The notes beneath the pieces were generated by a model. The model did no database searches. It saw only the letters and a list, made by a program, of their open reading frames with translations, and was not told where the DNA came from. A stretch of DNA of 64,000 nucleotides from NCBI RefSeq assembly GCF_018866305.1, contig NZ_CP076456.1, forward strand, positions 1,116,001 to 1,180,000. The letters run 5' to 3'. The stretch comes from Arthrobacter sunyaminii. Its GTDB lineage: Bacteria; Actinomycetota; Actinomycetes; Actinomycetales; Micrococcaceae. Position 1 is the first letter of the stretch; every line of letters begins with the position of its first letter. The position numbers and the translations under genes are program-made. Below, one piece after another: positions 44,329 to 53,132 of the stretch.

Positions 44329-45017
44329 TGCTGCAGCACGATCGGAGTACGGCGCCGCGAACGGGGAAGCAGCAGATCGGCAATTCACCGGGGGACGTTC
44401 CGCAGCCAACCCGCCGGCGTCGTCCTCCGGTGATCGACTTGTCACGCGCCCCGGGTGCCGGGGAAGCGTGGGGCAGGCCACGCGCCGTGGTGTATCTGTG
44501 GTCAGCCTGCGAACTCCTGTTCGTCACCAACCCGTGGCAGATCAGTTCGCGGCTGCGGGTGTCCGTGCTCCGTGCCTTCGGTGCTGAGATCGCCGAGGGC
44601 GTCATCTTTCGGCCGCGGACCCGGGTGAAGTCGCCGTGGAAGCTGCACATCGGTGAGCGCACCTGGATAGGCGAGGGCGTCTGGTTCCACAACCAGGACC
44701 ATGTCTATGTGGGAGCGGACGTCGTGATCTCGCAGGAAACCTTCCTGACAACGGGCAGCCACCGGGTGCGGACGGACATGGGCCTGATTACCAGTCCCAT
44801 CCGGATTGGCGACGGGGCATGGCTCACCTCCCGGTGCATGGTGCTGGGAGGATCGCAGATCGGAGAGTCTGCCGTGGTGCAGCCGATGACCGTTGTTAAG
44901 GGCACCATCGAACCTAACCGCGTGTATGGAAACCCGGTGCAGCCCGGGGAGCTGGGGGAGCGGTTCACTGAGGAAACGGGTGGCACCGGCGCTGACGGGT
45001 CCGGGCCGCAGGGATGA
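44328..45017 (+). CDS. WcaF/colanic-acid-type hexapeptide acetyltransferase
   Basis: A left-handed beta-helix acyltransferase of 229 residues, likely O-acetylating the polysaccharide repeat unit. After a basic, proline-rich head, the core has FVTNPWQISSRLRVSVLRAFGAEI, then hexapeptide repeats around WIGEGVWFHNQDHVYVG and IRIGDGAWLTSRCMVLGG. It overlaps the preceding gene by one base (TGATG), so the two are coupled. An SGNH hydrolase gene converges from the other strand 20 bp away. Confidence 0.85.
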   Translation: MLQHDRSTAPRTGKQQIGNSPGDVPQPTRRRRPPVIDLSRAPGAGEAWGRPRAVVYLWSACELLFVTNPWQISSRLRVSVLRAFGAEIAEGVIFRPRTRVKSPWKLHIGERTWIGEGVWFHNQDHVYVGADVVISQETFLTTGSHRVRTDMGLITSPIRIGDGAWLTSRCMVLGGSQIGESAVVQPMTVVKGTIEPNRVYGNPVQPGELGERFTEETGGTGADGSGPQG

Positions 45018-45037
45018 ATCCGGTGCCGTGCCCCGGC

Positions 45038-45826
45038 CTACCCCGCTGGGGTGAGGCCCTTGATCTTCTCATCCAGCATGGGAAGCAGCTTGGCGGCAAG
45101 GTACGCGTGCCCGGCGTCGGTTGGGTGGATGCCGTCAGCGCCGATCAATCCTTCTTCCGGTCCGGCAAACCAGCCTTCCTCAAGGGCGTCGATGTACTGC
45201 ACGTTTTCTTCCTCCGCGGCCCGGGCCATGATCACGTTGTTAGCCGCGATGAAATCCGGAACATCTGCATCCACCCATACCGGTCCAATCACCACTACCT
45301 GAGCCTGCGGGGCGATGTTCTGGATGTCGGAGTACAGCGACTTGGCAGCCTGGTACATGGCCGCCTCAGTCTGCCGACCGTCGTTGCGGCTGCCGAAGAC
45401 CACCACCACGTCAGCCGTGGGGCGCAGGCGGAGGGTTGCCGTTTCACGGAAGACCAGATCCGTGGAACCACGGGCCAGATAGCCCGAGCCCGGGAGGGCC
45501 ATGACATTCATGTCCACCTGCTGTCCGCGGGCGTTGAAACGGCTGCCAATCAGCTTGGTCCAGTTGGTCGCCCCTTTGCCGCCCTGGGCCGAACCGGCAA
45601 CGTAGGAGTCTCCCACGATGTCGATCTGCGGAACCTTTGCGGTGAGGGTGGCGCCCGTCGAGTTCGTGTCGGTCGGCCGTTGAGATCCGTTCGCTTCAGC
45701 CGACTGGGAGAGCGCGTAGACCGTGAGCAGGCCGGCTGCGGCAAGCAGGGCAAGAAAACCCAGTACTGTGGGCCACCTGCGGCGGGAACGGGAGGTGCGG
45801 CGAACTTCGCGGCGATGTGTGGGCAT
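45038..45826 (-). CDS. Secreted or membrane-anchored SGNH/GDSL hydrolase
   Basis: A 262-residue esterase-like protein with a basic N-terminus and one membrane segment or signal anchor (about 18-40). SGNH blocks are visible: VGDSYVAG with the nucleophile Ser, a Gly in ALPGSGY, VFGSRND with the Asn, and ADGIHPTDAGH with the Asp-His pair. Such enzymes often remove or add acetyl groups on polysaccharides, which fits the acetyltransferase next door. It is the only minus-strand gene inside the cluster. The frame is open to 45853, but ATG 45826 is placed six bases after TATCCT. Confidence 0.85.
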   Translation of the reverse strand: MPTHRREVRRTSRSRRRWPTVLGFLALLAAAGLLTVYALSQSAEANGSQRPTDTNSTGATLTAKVPQIDIVGDSYVAGSAQGGKGATNWTKLIGSRFNARGQQVDMNVMALPGSGYLARGSTDLVFRETATLRLRPTADVVVVFGSRNDGRQTEAAMYQAAKSLYSDIQNIAPQAQVVVIGPVWVDADVPDFIAANNVIMARAAEEENVQYIDALEEGWFAGPEEGLIGADGIHPTDAGHAYLAAKLLPMLDEKIKGLTPAG

Positions 45827-45832
45827 TAACAA

Positions 45833-45838
45833 AGGATA
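45833..45838 (-). promoter_or_regulatory. Leaderless -10 element of the SGNH hydrolase gene
   Basis: TATCCT on the minus strand, six bases (TTGTTA), then ATG at 45826, with no ribosome site. Confidence 0.5.
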
Positions 45839-45905
45839 ACCGAGCGGTCTCAAATTGAATGCTCTGCCAAAACAATAAGATTACCTGCTTCAGGGGGGAA
45901 AGTAC

Positions 45906-46766
45906 GTGAACAAAATACCTGTTTCCGTGTTGATTCAAACAAAGAACGAGGAAAAAGGAATTACCAGCTGTCTGGCTGCTTTGACGGAATTTGACGAGGT
46001 AATTGTTGTTGATTCCAATAGCACAGACCGCACAGCGGAACTCGCAAGGGAAGCCGGTGCCACGGTCATCAACTTCACCTGGAACGGCAAGTTCCCGCAG
46101 AAGAAGCAATGGCAGCTTGAACAGGTGCAGACCCGCAACGAGTGGCTGCTCATGCTTGACGCCGATGAGTTTCCCACTCCGGAGTTGGTTCGGGAACTCA
46201 GGAGCATTGCGGAGGATTCCGCAGAGGAACGGGTGGCCTTCGACCTTCCAGTGGCCTATCACTTCGCCGGAACCGGCCTCAGGTACGGGCACCGGGTGGT
46301 CAAGCGCTCGTTCTTGCGCCGCGGGCGCAACGCCTTCCGCAACATCGACCTGCTCCATCTGCCCGGCATGGGCGAGGTGGAGGCACATTACCAGCCTGAA
46401 CCGTCCGGTCCCGTGGGACGAACATCGGCACTCTTGGTTCACAATGACATGGACCCGGTGCGGACCTGGTTCGACCGCCATAACCGCTACTCCGATTGGG
46501 AGGCGTACATCCGGACGCATCCGGAAACCCGCGGCAGCGTCCGAGAGTCCAAGAGCAGTCAGGGCAGGCGCTTCGACGCCGTCCCGTTGAAACCGCTGGT
46601 GTTCTTCCTCTACAGCTATGTGCTGCGCAGGGGGTTCCTGGACGGGAGGGCGGGCTTTGACTACGCGCTGGCGCTGTCTGCGTACTACTGGCAGATCGGC
46701 CTGAAGAGCAGGGAACTGCAGCGGGTGCAGATCAGCAGCGGGGCAGCGGGCGAAGACCGTGGCTAG
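45906..46766 (+). CDS. Glycosyltransferase family 2 (WaaE/KdtX-like)
   Basis: A GT-A fold glycosyltransferase of 286 residues. VSVLIQTKNEEKGI opens the fold, VVDSNSTDRT follows, and LMLDADEF is the DxD-type metal site. An amphipathic or hydrophobic C-terminal stretch (FFLYSYVLRRGFLDG) is typical of the family. The GTG start follows AGGGGGGAAAG. A possible promoter (TTGAAT 45855, TAAGAT 45876, 15-bp spacer) lies upstream, so a second transcript may begin here. It overlaps the next gene by eight bases. Confidence 0.88.
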   Translation: MNKIPVSVLIQTKNEEKGITSCLAALTEFDEVIVVDSNSTDRTAELAREAGATVINFTWNGKFPQKKQWQLEQVQTRNEWLLMLDADEFPTPELVRELRSIAEDSAEERVAFDLPVAYHFAGTGLRYGHRVVKRSFLRRGRNAFRNIDLLHLPGMGEVEAHYQPEPSGPVGRTSALLVHNDMDPVRTWFDRHNRYSDWEAYIRTHPETRGSVRESKSSQGRRFDAVPLKPLVFFLYSYVLRRGFLDGRAGFDYALALSAYYWQIGLKSRELQRVQISSGAAGEDRG

Positions 46767-47991
46767 GGCTCCGAAACCGGTCTCAGTGCCGCGCCCCCGC
46801 GACACCGGGCAGCCGGGCAGCTTGAAGGTCCTCCAGGTGGGTGGTTTGGCCGGTCCCGGCGCGGCCGCCGGCGGTGTCTGGGCCGTGGCGGGCATGCAGA
46901 GCGCCGCGCTGCGGCGCAGCGGTGCGGCGGTGGAACTCCTGGGCGGATGGCTGGGCGCGCTGCCTTCCGGTGCTCCCGGTGCTGTGTCCTCAGACCCTGA
47001 CACAGCTGCCGGATGCGCGGACAGCGAGGCACAGGAACAGGCCCGCCTGTTCCGCGTGCGGCGGCCGCTTCCCGGAGCCAAGCTCCGCGGCTTGGTAAGC
47101 CTGAGCCTGCCGCGCTACGTGGCCATGCGCGCCGCTTCCGCGGACGTGGTACAGATTCATCTTTCCCGCGATTTCATCACCACCGTCTCCACGGCCATGC
47201 TTCGGCGGGCCAAAACCCCCGTGGTGGCACAGTCCCACGGCATGCTGGTTCCATCCGCCGCGTTGTCCGTGCGCCTGTTCGACGCCGTGATCACCCGATG
47301 GCTGGTGCGCATACCCAGGCTCTGGCTGACCCTCACCGAAGACGAGGAACGCGGCCTCCGGGAGCTGGGGGTGGACCGTGCCCGCATGCGCCGGGTGGTC
47401 AACGCCAGCGCAGATTCCGCTCTTGCCTGGTCTGATCCGGAGCAGCAGGTGTTTCTGTTTGCCGCCCGGCTCTCCGCCCGGAAGCAGCCCGCCGTCTTTG
47501 TTGAGGCAGCCCTTGTTGCGCTCGACGCCGGGCTGGACGCCCGGTTTGTCCTTGCCGGTCCCGATCAGGGGGAGGGCAGCCGAGTCCGGGATCTGATAGC
47601 TGCCTCTGCGCACTCCGGCCGGTTCCACCTGCCCGGGGAGTTGACCCCCCGGCAGGTGCAGGCGGCCATGGCAGACTGCACGGCATACGTCCTGCCGGCA
47701 CGCAATGAGCCTTACCCCATGTCCGTCCTGGAGGCCGCGGCGGCGGGAACTCCGCTGATCGTCACAGAAGAGTGCGGACTGGCCGGAGCCCTTGGTGCAG
47801 CGGATGCCGCAGTGCTGACGGAGCCAACCGCCGGCGCCCTGTGTGAAGCCATGCTCAAGCTGGCGGCGGATCCCCAGCGCCGGGCAGATTTGGGTGCGAA
47901 TGCGCGCCGGCTGCACCAAGAGCTCTGGTCCACGGAGCGGCTTGCCGAAAACCTTACCGCGCACTATCTGGAGGCATCCCGTGAACGCTGA
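46759..47991 (+). CDS. Glycosyltransferase family 1/4
   Basis: A GT-B fold glycosyltransferase of 410 residues. The acceptor half opens with LKVLQVGGLAGPGAAAGGVW. The donor half has FLFAARLSARKQPAVFVEA, VLAGPDQGEG and the family motif region YVLPARNEPYPMSVLEAAAAG with its conserved Glu residues. A Pro/Arg-rich head precedes the fold. Both ends overlap their neighbours (8 bp and 11 bp), indicating coupled translation. Confidence 0.88.
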   Translation: MARAPKPVSVPRPRDTGQPGSLKVLQVGGLAGPGAAAGGVWAVAGMQSAALRRSGAAVELLGGWLGALPSGAPGAVSSDPDTAAGCADSEAQEQARLFRVRRPLPGAKLRGLVSLSLPRYVAMRAASADVVQIHLSRDFITTVSTAMLRRAKTPVVAQSHGMLVPSAALSVRLFDAVITRWLVRIPRLWLTLTEDEERGLRELGVDRARMRRVVNASADSALAWSDPEQQVFLFAARLSARKQPAVFVEAALVALDAGLDARFVLAGPDQGEGSRVRDLIAASAHSGRFHLPGELTPRQVQAAMADCTAYVLPARNEPYPMSVLEAAAAGTPLIVTEECGLAGALGAADAAVLTEPTAGALCEAMLKLAADPQRRADLGANARRLHQELWSTERLAENLTAHYLEASRER

Positions 47992-49459
47992 ACTCGTGCC
48001 GCACAGGATCACCCCCGGCGGGCCCGGCCCTGCAGGTGCTGAGAAAGCCGCAGATTCGCGGCGGTCCGGTCCCCGCACCGCCGTCGCGCTGGTTGCCCTC
48101 CTAGTGTTCGCCCTGGTCCTGCCGCTGCAGATCCGCGGTGCAGGCTCCGTCTTTTACACCGACACCAATTTCCTCATCCGATATGCCGTGGCGCTGTATG
48201 CCGCAATCAAGCTGGCCACTTTGCTGTGGCAGACGGACATCCGCCCGGTGGCGGGCGTGTTCTGGATCTTTGTCTACACCGGCATGGGTCTGGCTCCGCT
48301 GGCCCAGCTCGCTACCGGCCGGTCCACAGCCTTGGCGATTCAAGTGACGGAGGACCTGCTGACCATGGCAAGCCTGCTCACGCTGGTCGGCTGCGTGTGC
48401 TTTGACCTTGCCTATCACGTGCGGCTGCGGCGTCGGGGCCTCATCCGTCCGCGGCTGCGGTTCAGGACGCTGCGCAGCTTGGACGTGCTGCGTATTTTTT
48501 CGGTTGGTGCAGTGGTGGCGGCGTTGGTGTATATCGTCCAGGTGGGCGGGCCGGCCGTGTTCTTCCTCAGCCGCCAGGAAACCAGCGAGGCGCTGGACGC
48601 AATCAGCCCGGACAGCGGACAGGCACTGCGCGCCATTGTCTCTGCCGCAGGATCGGTTGCCTGTCTCACGGCACTGATTTTCTATATTCACGTCTGGCGC
48701 ACCCGAGACCGAAAGCTGGCGGCCGTTGACGGATTCCTGATCGCCGCCCTGGTGATCATGAACGTGATCGTCAACAACCCGGTTTCCAATTCGCGCTATT
48801 GGACGCTGGCGGTCGTCTTCGGGGTACTGCTGCCGCTGATCCGCGGCCGAAAGGCTTTGTTCAACGCCGCCGTAGCCGGTGGAGTGATCGCGTCCGTGGT
48901 CATCTTCCCGCTCTCCGACATCACCCGCCGTGCTGCCGGTGCCGGCGTGCCTGTGCGGTCAGATTCCATTTGGGTCACCATCGCCACCAAGGATTATGAC
49001 CAGTTCACCATGCTGTCCAACACCCTGGGGTACACGATGGATCACGGCCTTTCCTGGGGTATGCAGGCCCTGGGCCCGCTGCTGTTCTGGGTGCCTCGCG
49101 TCGCCTGGCCGGAGAAACCGCTGGACACCGGAGTTGAAGTGGGGATGTGGATGAACAGCACTAACCTCAACCTGTCAGCCCCGCTCTGGGCCGAGGCATG
49201 GATTAATTTCGGGCTGCTGGGCCTCATTCTCGTCTTTGCGGCTCTGGGCCTGCTGGCCCGCAGGCTGGACGCGGGGTTCCGGGCAGAAATCCTGAGCAAG
49301 GGCTCCGTAGGGTATCTGGGGATCTCCATCTTCGCCGGCTACCTGTTTATCATCCTGCGGGGATCGCTGCTGCAGTCCATGGGACGGCTGATGATCCTAG
49401 TGCTGTCCATCCTTATCCTCACCGCTGTCACCAACCGTCAAGAAAGGCTGGAACGATGA
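47981..49459 (+). CDS. Oligosaccharide repeat-unit polymerase (Wzy-like)
   Basis: A hydrophobic 492-residue membrane protein with about ten to twelve segments and a large loop (around PVSNSRYWTLAVVFG onward), consistent with the O-antigen polymerase group that joins repeat units outside the membrane. GGAGG lies six bases before GTG 47981; the frame itself is open from 47843. Wzy proteins share little sequence, so the call rests on topology, the loop and the position between glycosyltransferases and the flippase. Confidence 0.78.
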   Translation: MNAELVPHRITPGGPGPAGAEKAADSRRSGPRTAVALVALLVFALVLPLQIRGAGSVFYTDTNFLIRYAVALYAAIKLATLLWQTDIRPVAGVFWIFVYTGMGLAPLAQLATGRSTALAIQVTEDLLTMASLLTLVGCVCFDLAYHVRLRRRGLIRPRLRFRTLRSLDVLRIFSVGAVVAALVYIVQVGGPAVFFLSRQETSEALDAISPDSGQALRAIVSAAGSVACLTALIFYIHVWRTRDRKLAAVDGFLIAALVIMNVIVNNPVSNSRYWTLAVVFGVLLPLIRGRKALFNAAVAGGVIASVVIFPLSDITRRAAGAGVPVRSDSIWVTIATKDYDQFTMLSNTLGYTMDHGLSWGMQALGPLLFWVPRVAWPEKPLDTGVEVGMWMNSTNLNLSAPLWAEAWINFGLLGLILVFAALGLLARRLDAGFRAEILSKGSVGYLGISIFAGYLFIILRGSLLQSMGRLMILVLSILILTAVTNRQERLER

Positions 49460-50259
49460 GTCGGACCCTGCCTCAGCCGTCCTCCCGGGCTACCTTCCAG
49501 GAGTCTTTCAACCAGCTCAAGCAAGCACAGAAGACCCGCAAGGGGGTTCCCCTGTACCTGTTGTACGTGAACAGGCCTGCAGGACGCGCCGTGGCCGCAG
49601 CACTGCGCAACACCCGGCTGACGCCAAACCACGTCACGATGACGGGGGCGGTCTTCACCTACGGAGCGCTGCTGTGGCTGGCTTTCGCTGCCCAGCCAAA
49701 CCTGGTGTCCGCGCTTGTGGGTCTCCTGCTGGCCCTGGGCTACGTACTGGATTCAGCCGACGGGCAGCTTTCCCGTCTTCAGGGCTCCAGCTCAGCGTTC
49801 GGAGAATGGCTGGACCATGCCCTCGACAACGGGCGCATAACGGTGATGCACGTAGCGGTCTTCTGTTACCTTTCCCGGACCACGGACTATGACCCGGTAC
49901 TCCTCGCGGCGGGCTGTGGAATTTTCCTGCTGGCCAGCTCCACCATCTTCTTCGGCGGAGCGCTGGTGGACCAGCTGCGCCGCAATGTCCGTCCAGATCC
50001 GTCCGGCACACCAACACCAACATTAACGACGACGGCGTCCGGGGATTCCGAGGCGGCTGATCGGGCCAATAACCGCCGCATGCTGCGGCGGTCCGTTGTA
50101 ACCCTGCCCGTGGACTACGGGGTGACCTGTTTGTCGTTCCTGCTGCTGCCCTGGCCCGGCCTGTTTTTGACCGCCTACGCCGTCCTGGCTGTGGCCCATG
50201 TACTGATGTGTCTGGCCTTCCTGCCCAAGTGGCGCTCCGAACTCCTGGCGCTGGGCTAG
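49456..50259 (+). CDS. CDP-alcohol phosphatidyltransferase family protein
   Basis: A 267-residue membrane enzyme. The family signature is present as DSADGQLSR, then GEWLDHALD: the four Asp residues that bind metal and the CDP group are kept, and the usual Ala before Arg is Ser. It transfers a phospho-alcohol from a CDP-alcohol to an acceptor alcohol. With a glycerol-3-phosphate cytidylyltransferase-like gene at 57348, it may handle CDP-glycerol for phosphoglycerol decoration of the polymer, but lipid synthesis is also possible. The start overlaps the polymerase stop by four bases. Confidence 0.85.
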   Translation: MSRTLPQPSSRATFQESFNQLKQAQKTRKGVPLYLLYVNRPAGRAVAAALRNTRLTPNHVTMTGAVFTYGALLWLAFAAQPNLVSALVGLLLALGYVLDSADGQLSRLQGSSSAFGEWLDHALDNGRITVMHVAVFCYLSRTTDYDPVLLAAGCGIFLLASSTIFFGGALVDQLRRNVRPDPSGTPTPTLTTTASGDSEAADRANNRRMLRRSVVTLPVDYGVTCLSFLLLPWPGLFLTAYAVLAVAHVLMCLAFLPKWRSELLALG

Positions 50260-51495
50260 GTGAGCGGTTTCCGCCGGCTCGTTACCTTCACTGACCAGGG
50301 CGTCTCGAGCATCTCCAACTTTGTGGCCGTGGCGGTTGCCGCAAACGTGGCAACCACCCATGACTTCGGCCAATTCTCCCTGGCGTACGCGGGACTGCTG
50401 CTGTTCCTGGGCGGGCAGCGGGCGCTGGTGGGGGAAACGCTCCTGGTTCGCTACTCGCGCACGGGGGAACTGACCCGCCGGATTGCCGGTGCCGGCTTGG
50501 GGGCCACGGTCCTGGTTGCCGTGCCCGCGGCCCTGCTGTTGCTGGGTGCGGCACTGCTCGCAGGGCCGGAGGACGCCGGTCTGTGGCTGGTCATGGCAGC
50601 TGTTTCGCCTTTTGTGCTGCTGCAGGACAGTATCCGTTACCTGTTCATTTGCCAGGCACGCCCGGCCAGGGCCCTCCTGATTGACAGTATCTGGGCGGTT
50701 GGTTCCATCACCGCGATGATACTGACCGCCCGGGCGGGCGGGGATTTAATGCTCGTCCTGATCTGGTGGGGTGCCGGCGCAGCTGTTGCCCTCACCCTTG
50801 GACTGGTCTTGGCACGGACCGTTCCCGGCGTCGTTCCGGGGGCACGCTGGCTATGGCTGAACCGGGACTTCGCCTTCCGCTATCTGGCGGAGTTTCTCAC
50901 CCTGAATGCCTCCACCTTTGCGGTGCTGTACCTGTTGGTGTTTCCGTTGGGGGCGGCCGGAGTCGGAGCACTTCGGGCCGCCCAGCTGCTCTTTTCACCG
51001 CTGAACACCGTGTTCAGTGCCATCAAGACCGCCGTCATCCCGGAGCTCGTCCGCACCCGCGGGACTGCAGCCTTCCGAAAGCGGCTGTTGGAGACGCTGG
51101 GCATTGTGCTGGCACTGTCTCTGAGCTGGGGGACAGCCGTGCTGCTCCTGCCGGCCTCAGCCGGTGAGTTTGTCCTCGGAGACACCTGGCGGAACGCCGC
51201 CGAACTGCGCTGGCCCTATGCCCTGCAGTATCTGGCGATGGTTCCGTACACCGTTCTGCTGGCGTATTTCCGGGCCGCCCAGGCCAACCGGCTTTCGACC
51301 CTGATGCGCGGTATTCTTGCTGCCCTGACGCTGGCCCTGCCCCTGGGCCTGGCACTCACCGGTTCTGCGGTGGCTTCCGCCTGGGGATTTGCCGCAGCGG
51401 TGGCTGTGGCTGCTGTCTGCGGGCTCCTTGCCGTCCGGGCGGGCCGCCTCCGCTCCGGGCGGACGGCGGACGCCGCGCTGGCACCGGTGGATTGA
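50260..51495 (+). CDS. Polysaccharide flippase (Wzx-like, MOP superfamily)
   Basis: A 411-residue membrane protein with about twelve segments. It would flip lipid-linked repeat units across the membrane. The pattern AYAGLLLFLGGQRALVGETLLVRY and the FRAAQANRL loop suit polysaccharide transporters of the MOP superfamily. The GTG start follows the preceding stop with no gap. It is the last gene of the plus-strand operon and a bidirectional terminator follows. Confidence 0.82.
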   Translation: MSGFRRLVTFTDQGVSSISNFVAVAVAANVATTHDFGQFSLAYAGLLLFLGGQRALVGETLLVRYSRTGELTRRIAGAGLGATVLVAVPAALLLLGAALLAGPEDAGLWLVMAAVSPFVLLQDSIRYLFICQARPARALLIDSIWAVGSITAMILTARAGGDLMLVLIWWGAGAAVALTLGLVLARTVPGVVPGARWLWLNRDFAFRYLAEFLTLNASTFAVLYLLVFPLGAAGVGALRAAQLLFSPLNTVFSAIKTAVIPELVRTRGTAAFRKRLLETLGIVLALSLSWGTAVLLLPASAGEFVLGDTWRNAAELRWPYALQYLAMVPYTVLLAYFRAAQANRLSTLMRGILAALTLALPLGLALTGSAVASAWGFAAAVAVAAVCGLLAVRAGRLRSGRTADAALAPVD

Positions 51496-51501
51496 GCACA
51501 C

Positions 51502-51556
51502 GAAAAAACCCTTCGGGGAATGTGCGTCATGCTGCACATCTCCCGAAGGGTTTTCG
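51502..51556. terminator. Bidirectional rho-independent terminator
   Basis: AAAACCCTTCGGGGAATGTGC pairs with GCACATCTCCCGAAGGGTTTT around a short loop. A- and T-runs on both flanks serve the converging flippase and tyrosine-kinase genes. Confidence 0.9.
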
Positions 51557-51570
51557 CGTAAACCGATGTC

Positions 51571-53055
51571 CTAGTTGTAGTGGGCTCCGCTGCGAATCGG
51601 CTGTCCCTTGTTCCAGCGAGTGCCCTCGCTGTCCCGGATGATGGCCGCTTCCGCCTCTGCCACCGGGGATGCCGGCCCGGCGTCCATGTCCGCCGGGACG
51701 GGCAGGGGAGTGACGCCGTAATCCGCCAGATATGCCGAGTTGGCGTCCGGCCCGGAGCGGGGGATGCGGTTGAGGACCACACCCACCACGTTGGCGTTTA
51801 CCAGGCTCAGTTGTTCCACGGCCTTGGAGAGGTTGTGCTGACTGACGCGGGTGGCGCCCACCACCAACAGGATGCCGTCAGTGTTGCGCGTCAGGATGGT
51901 GGCGTCGGCGACCGGAAGGACGGGGGGAGCATCCAAAATGATGGTGTCGTACTCGCCTTCCAGTGCCGTGATCAAGTCCTGCATGGCTTGTGAGCCGAGC
52001 AGTTCTGTGGGATTGGGCGGCAGCGGCCCGGAAGTCAGGACGGACAGTCTGCCGGATCCCCAGTGCTGTGTGGCATCCGCCAGGGTGGACCGGCCGATCA
52101 GGACGGTGGTCAACCCCACGTTGCCCTCAAGTCCGGTGGCGGAGGCCACCGTGGGAAGCCGCAGGTCGGCATCCACGAGAATCACCTTCTGCCCGCTCTG
52201 CGCAATGCTCAGGGCCAGGTTCAGGGCGACAGTGCTCTTGCCTTCGCCTGCCTGCGATGAAGTCACCACCAGGGACTTCATCTGCTGGCTGACGGCGGCA
52301 AACTCAAGATTGGTCCGCAGCTGGCGGAAGGCATCCGTTCCCGAGCCGCCCAGAACGACCGGCCGGGACGTGTTCCGCTGTCCCTGGGATTCAGCGATCC
52401 CGCCCAGCAGCGGCAGCGCCGTGGACTTGCGGACATCAGCTTCGCTGCGCACGTGCCGGTCCAGCACATGGCGCAGGATGGCTACGACCAAACCAAGTGC
52501 CAGCCCGTACAGCAGGCCCAGCATCAGGTTCAGCGAGGTTTGCGGGCTGGACGGTACCGCGGGGGGCTGCGCCGTATCCACGGAACTGAGCCGGACCGGG
52601 GACGGCAGCCCGTTAGTGGGCCGCTCCAAATCCGCTACCGAAGAAATGAGGTTGGCCACCACTCCGTTGGCAATCTCAGCCGCCCGCTCGGGCGAGGAAT
52701 CGACCGCTTCGATATCAATGATGACGGTGTTCCGGGAGGTCGAAGCCTTGACCTTGGTGGCGAGTTCCTGGGCGGACATGTCCAGGTCCAGGGCCTCAAT
52801 GACAGGGTCCAGGACCTGCGGTTTGCTCACCAGATCCACATAGGACTGCACCCGGGCGAGGGCAAAAACGCTGCCCTGCTGGAGTTCTGCCGAAGTTTCC
52901 ACATTCTGCGTGGAAACAAACAGGCTGCTGGTTGCGGTATAGGTTTTTTGCATCAGAACGGACACAACGCCCGCGGTGATGACGCCGATGAGTGCAAATG
53001 AGACTATGAGCATCCAATTACGGCGAAGGATGAGTATTTGCTCGCGCATATCCAT
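51571..53055 (-). CDS. Wzz-domain polysaccharide co-polymerase fused to BY-kinase (tyrosine autokinase)
   Basis: A 494-residue chain-length regulator with its kinase domain fused. Two membrane segments (about 15-35 and 175-200) enclose the periplasmic Wzz domain. The cytoplasmic kinase has Walker A SSQAGEGKST, Walker A' VILVDADLRLP and Walker B TIILDAPP. The C-terminal tail has only scattered tyrosines (AYLADYG and the final HYN), not the dense Tyr cluster seen in many BY-kinases. GGAAGGGG precedes the ATG. It controls polymer length and export together with the Wzx/Wzy pair. Confidence 0.92.
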   Translation of the reverse strand: MDMREQILILRRNWMLIVSFALIGVITAGVVSVLMQKTYTATSSLFVSTQNVETSAELQQGSVFALARVQSYVDLVSKPQVLDPVIEALDLDMSAQELATKVKASTSRNTVIIDIEAVDSSPERAAEIANGVVANLISSVADLERPTNGLPSPVRLSSVDTAQPPAVPSSPQTSLNLMLGLLYGLALGLVVAILRHVLDRHVRSEADVRKSTALPLLGGIAESQGQRNTSRPVVLGGSGTDAFRQLRTNLEFAAVSQQMKSLVVTSSQAGEGKSTVALNLALSIAQSGQKVILVDADLRLPTVASATGLEGNVGLTTVLIGRSTLADATQHWGSGRLSVLTSGPLPPNPTELLGSQAMQDLITALEGEYDTIILDAPPVLPVADATILTRNTDGILLVVGATRVSQHNLSKAVEQLSLVNANVVGVVLNRIPRSGPDANSAYLADYGVTPLPVPADMDAGPASPVAEAEAAIIRDSEGTRWNKGQPIRSGAHYN

Positions 53056-53132
53056 TGGTTACCCCTTCCCTTGGATAGGCAGATGAATGTGCAATGAAAT
53101 GAAGTACAAAACTGAATTTGCGGGCGTGGACG

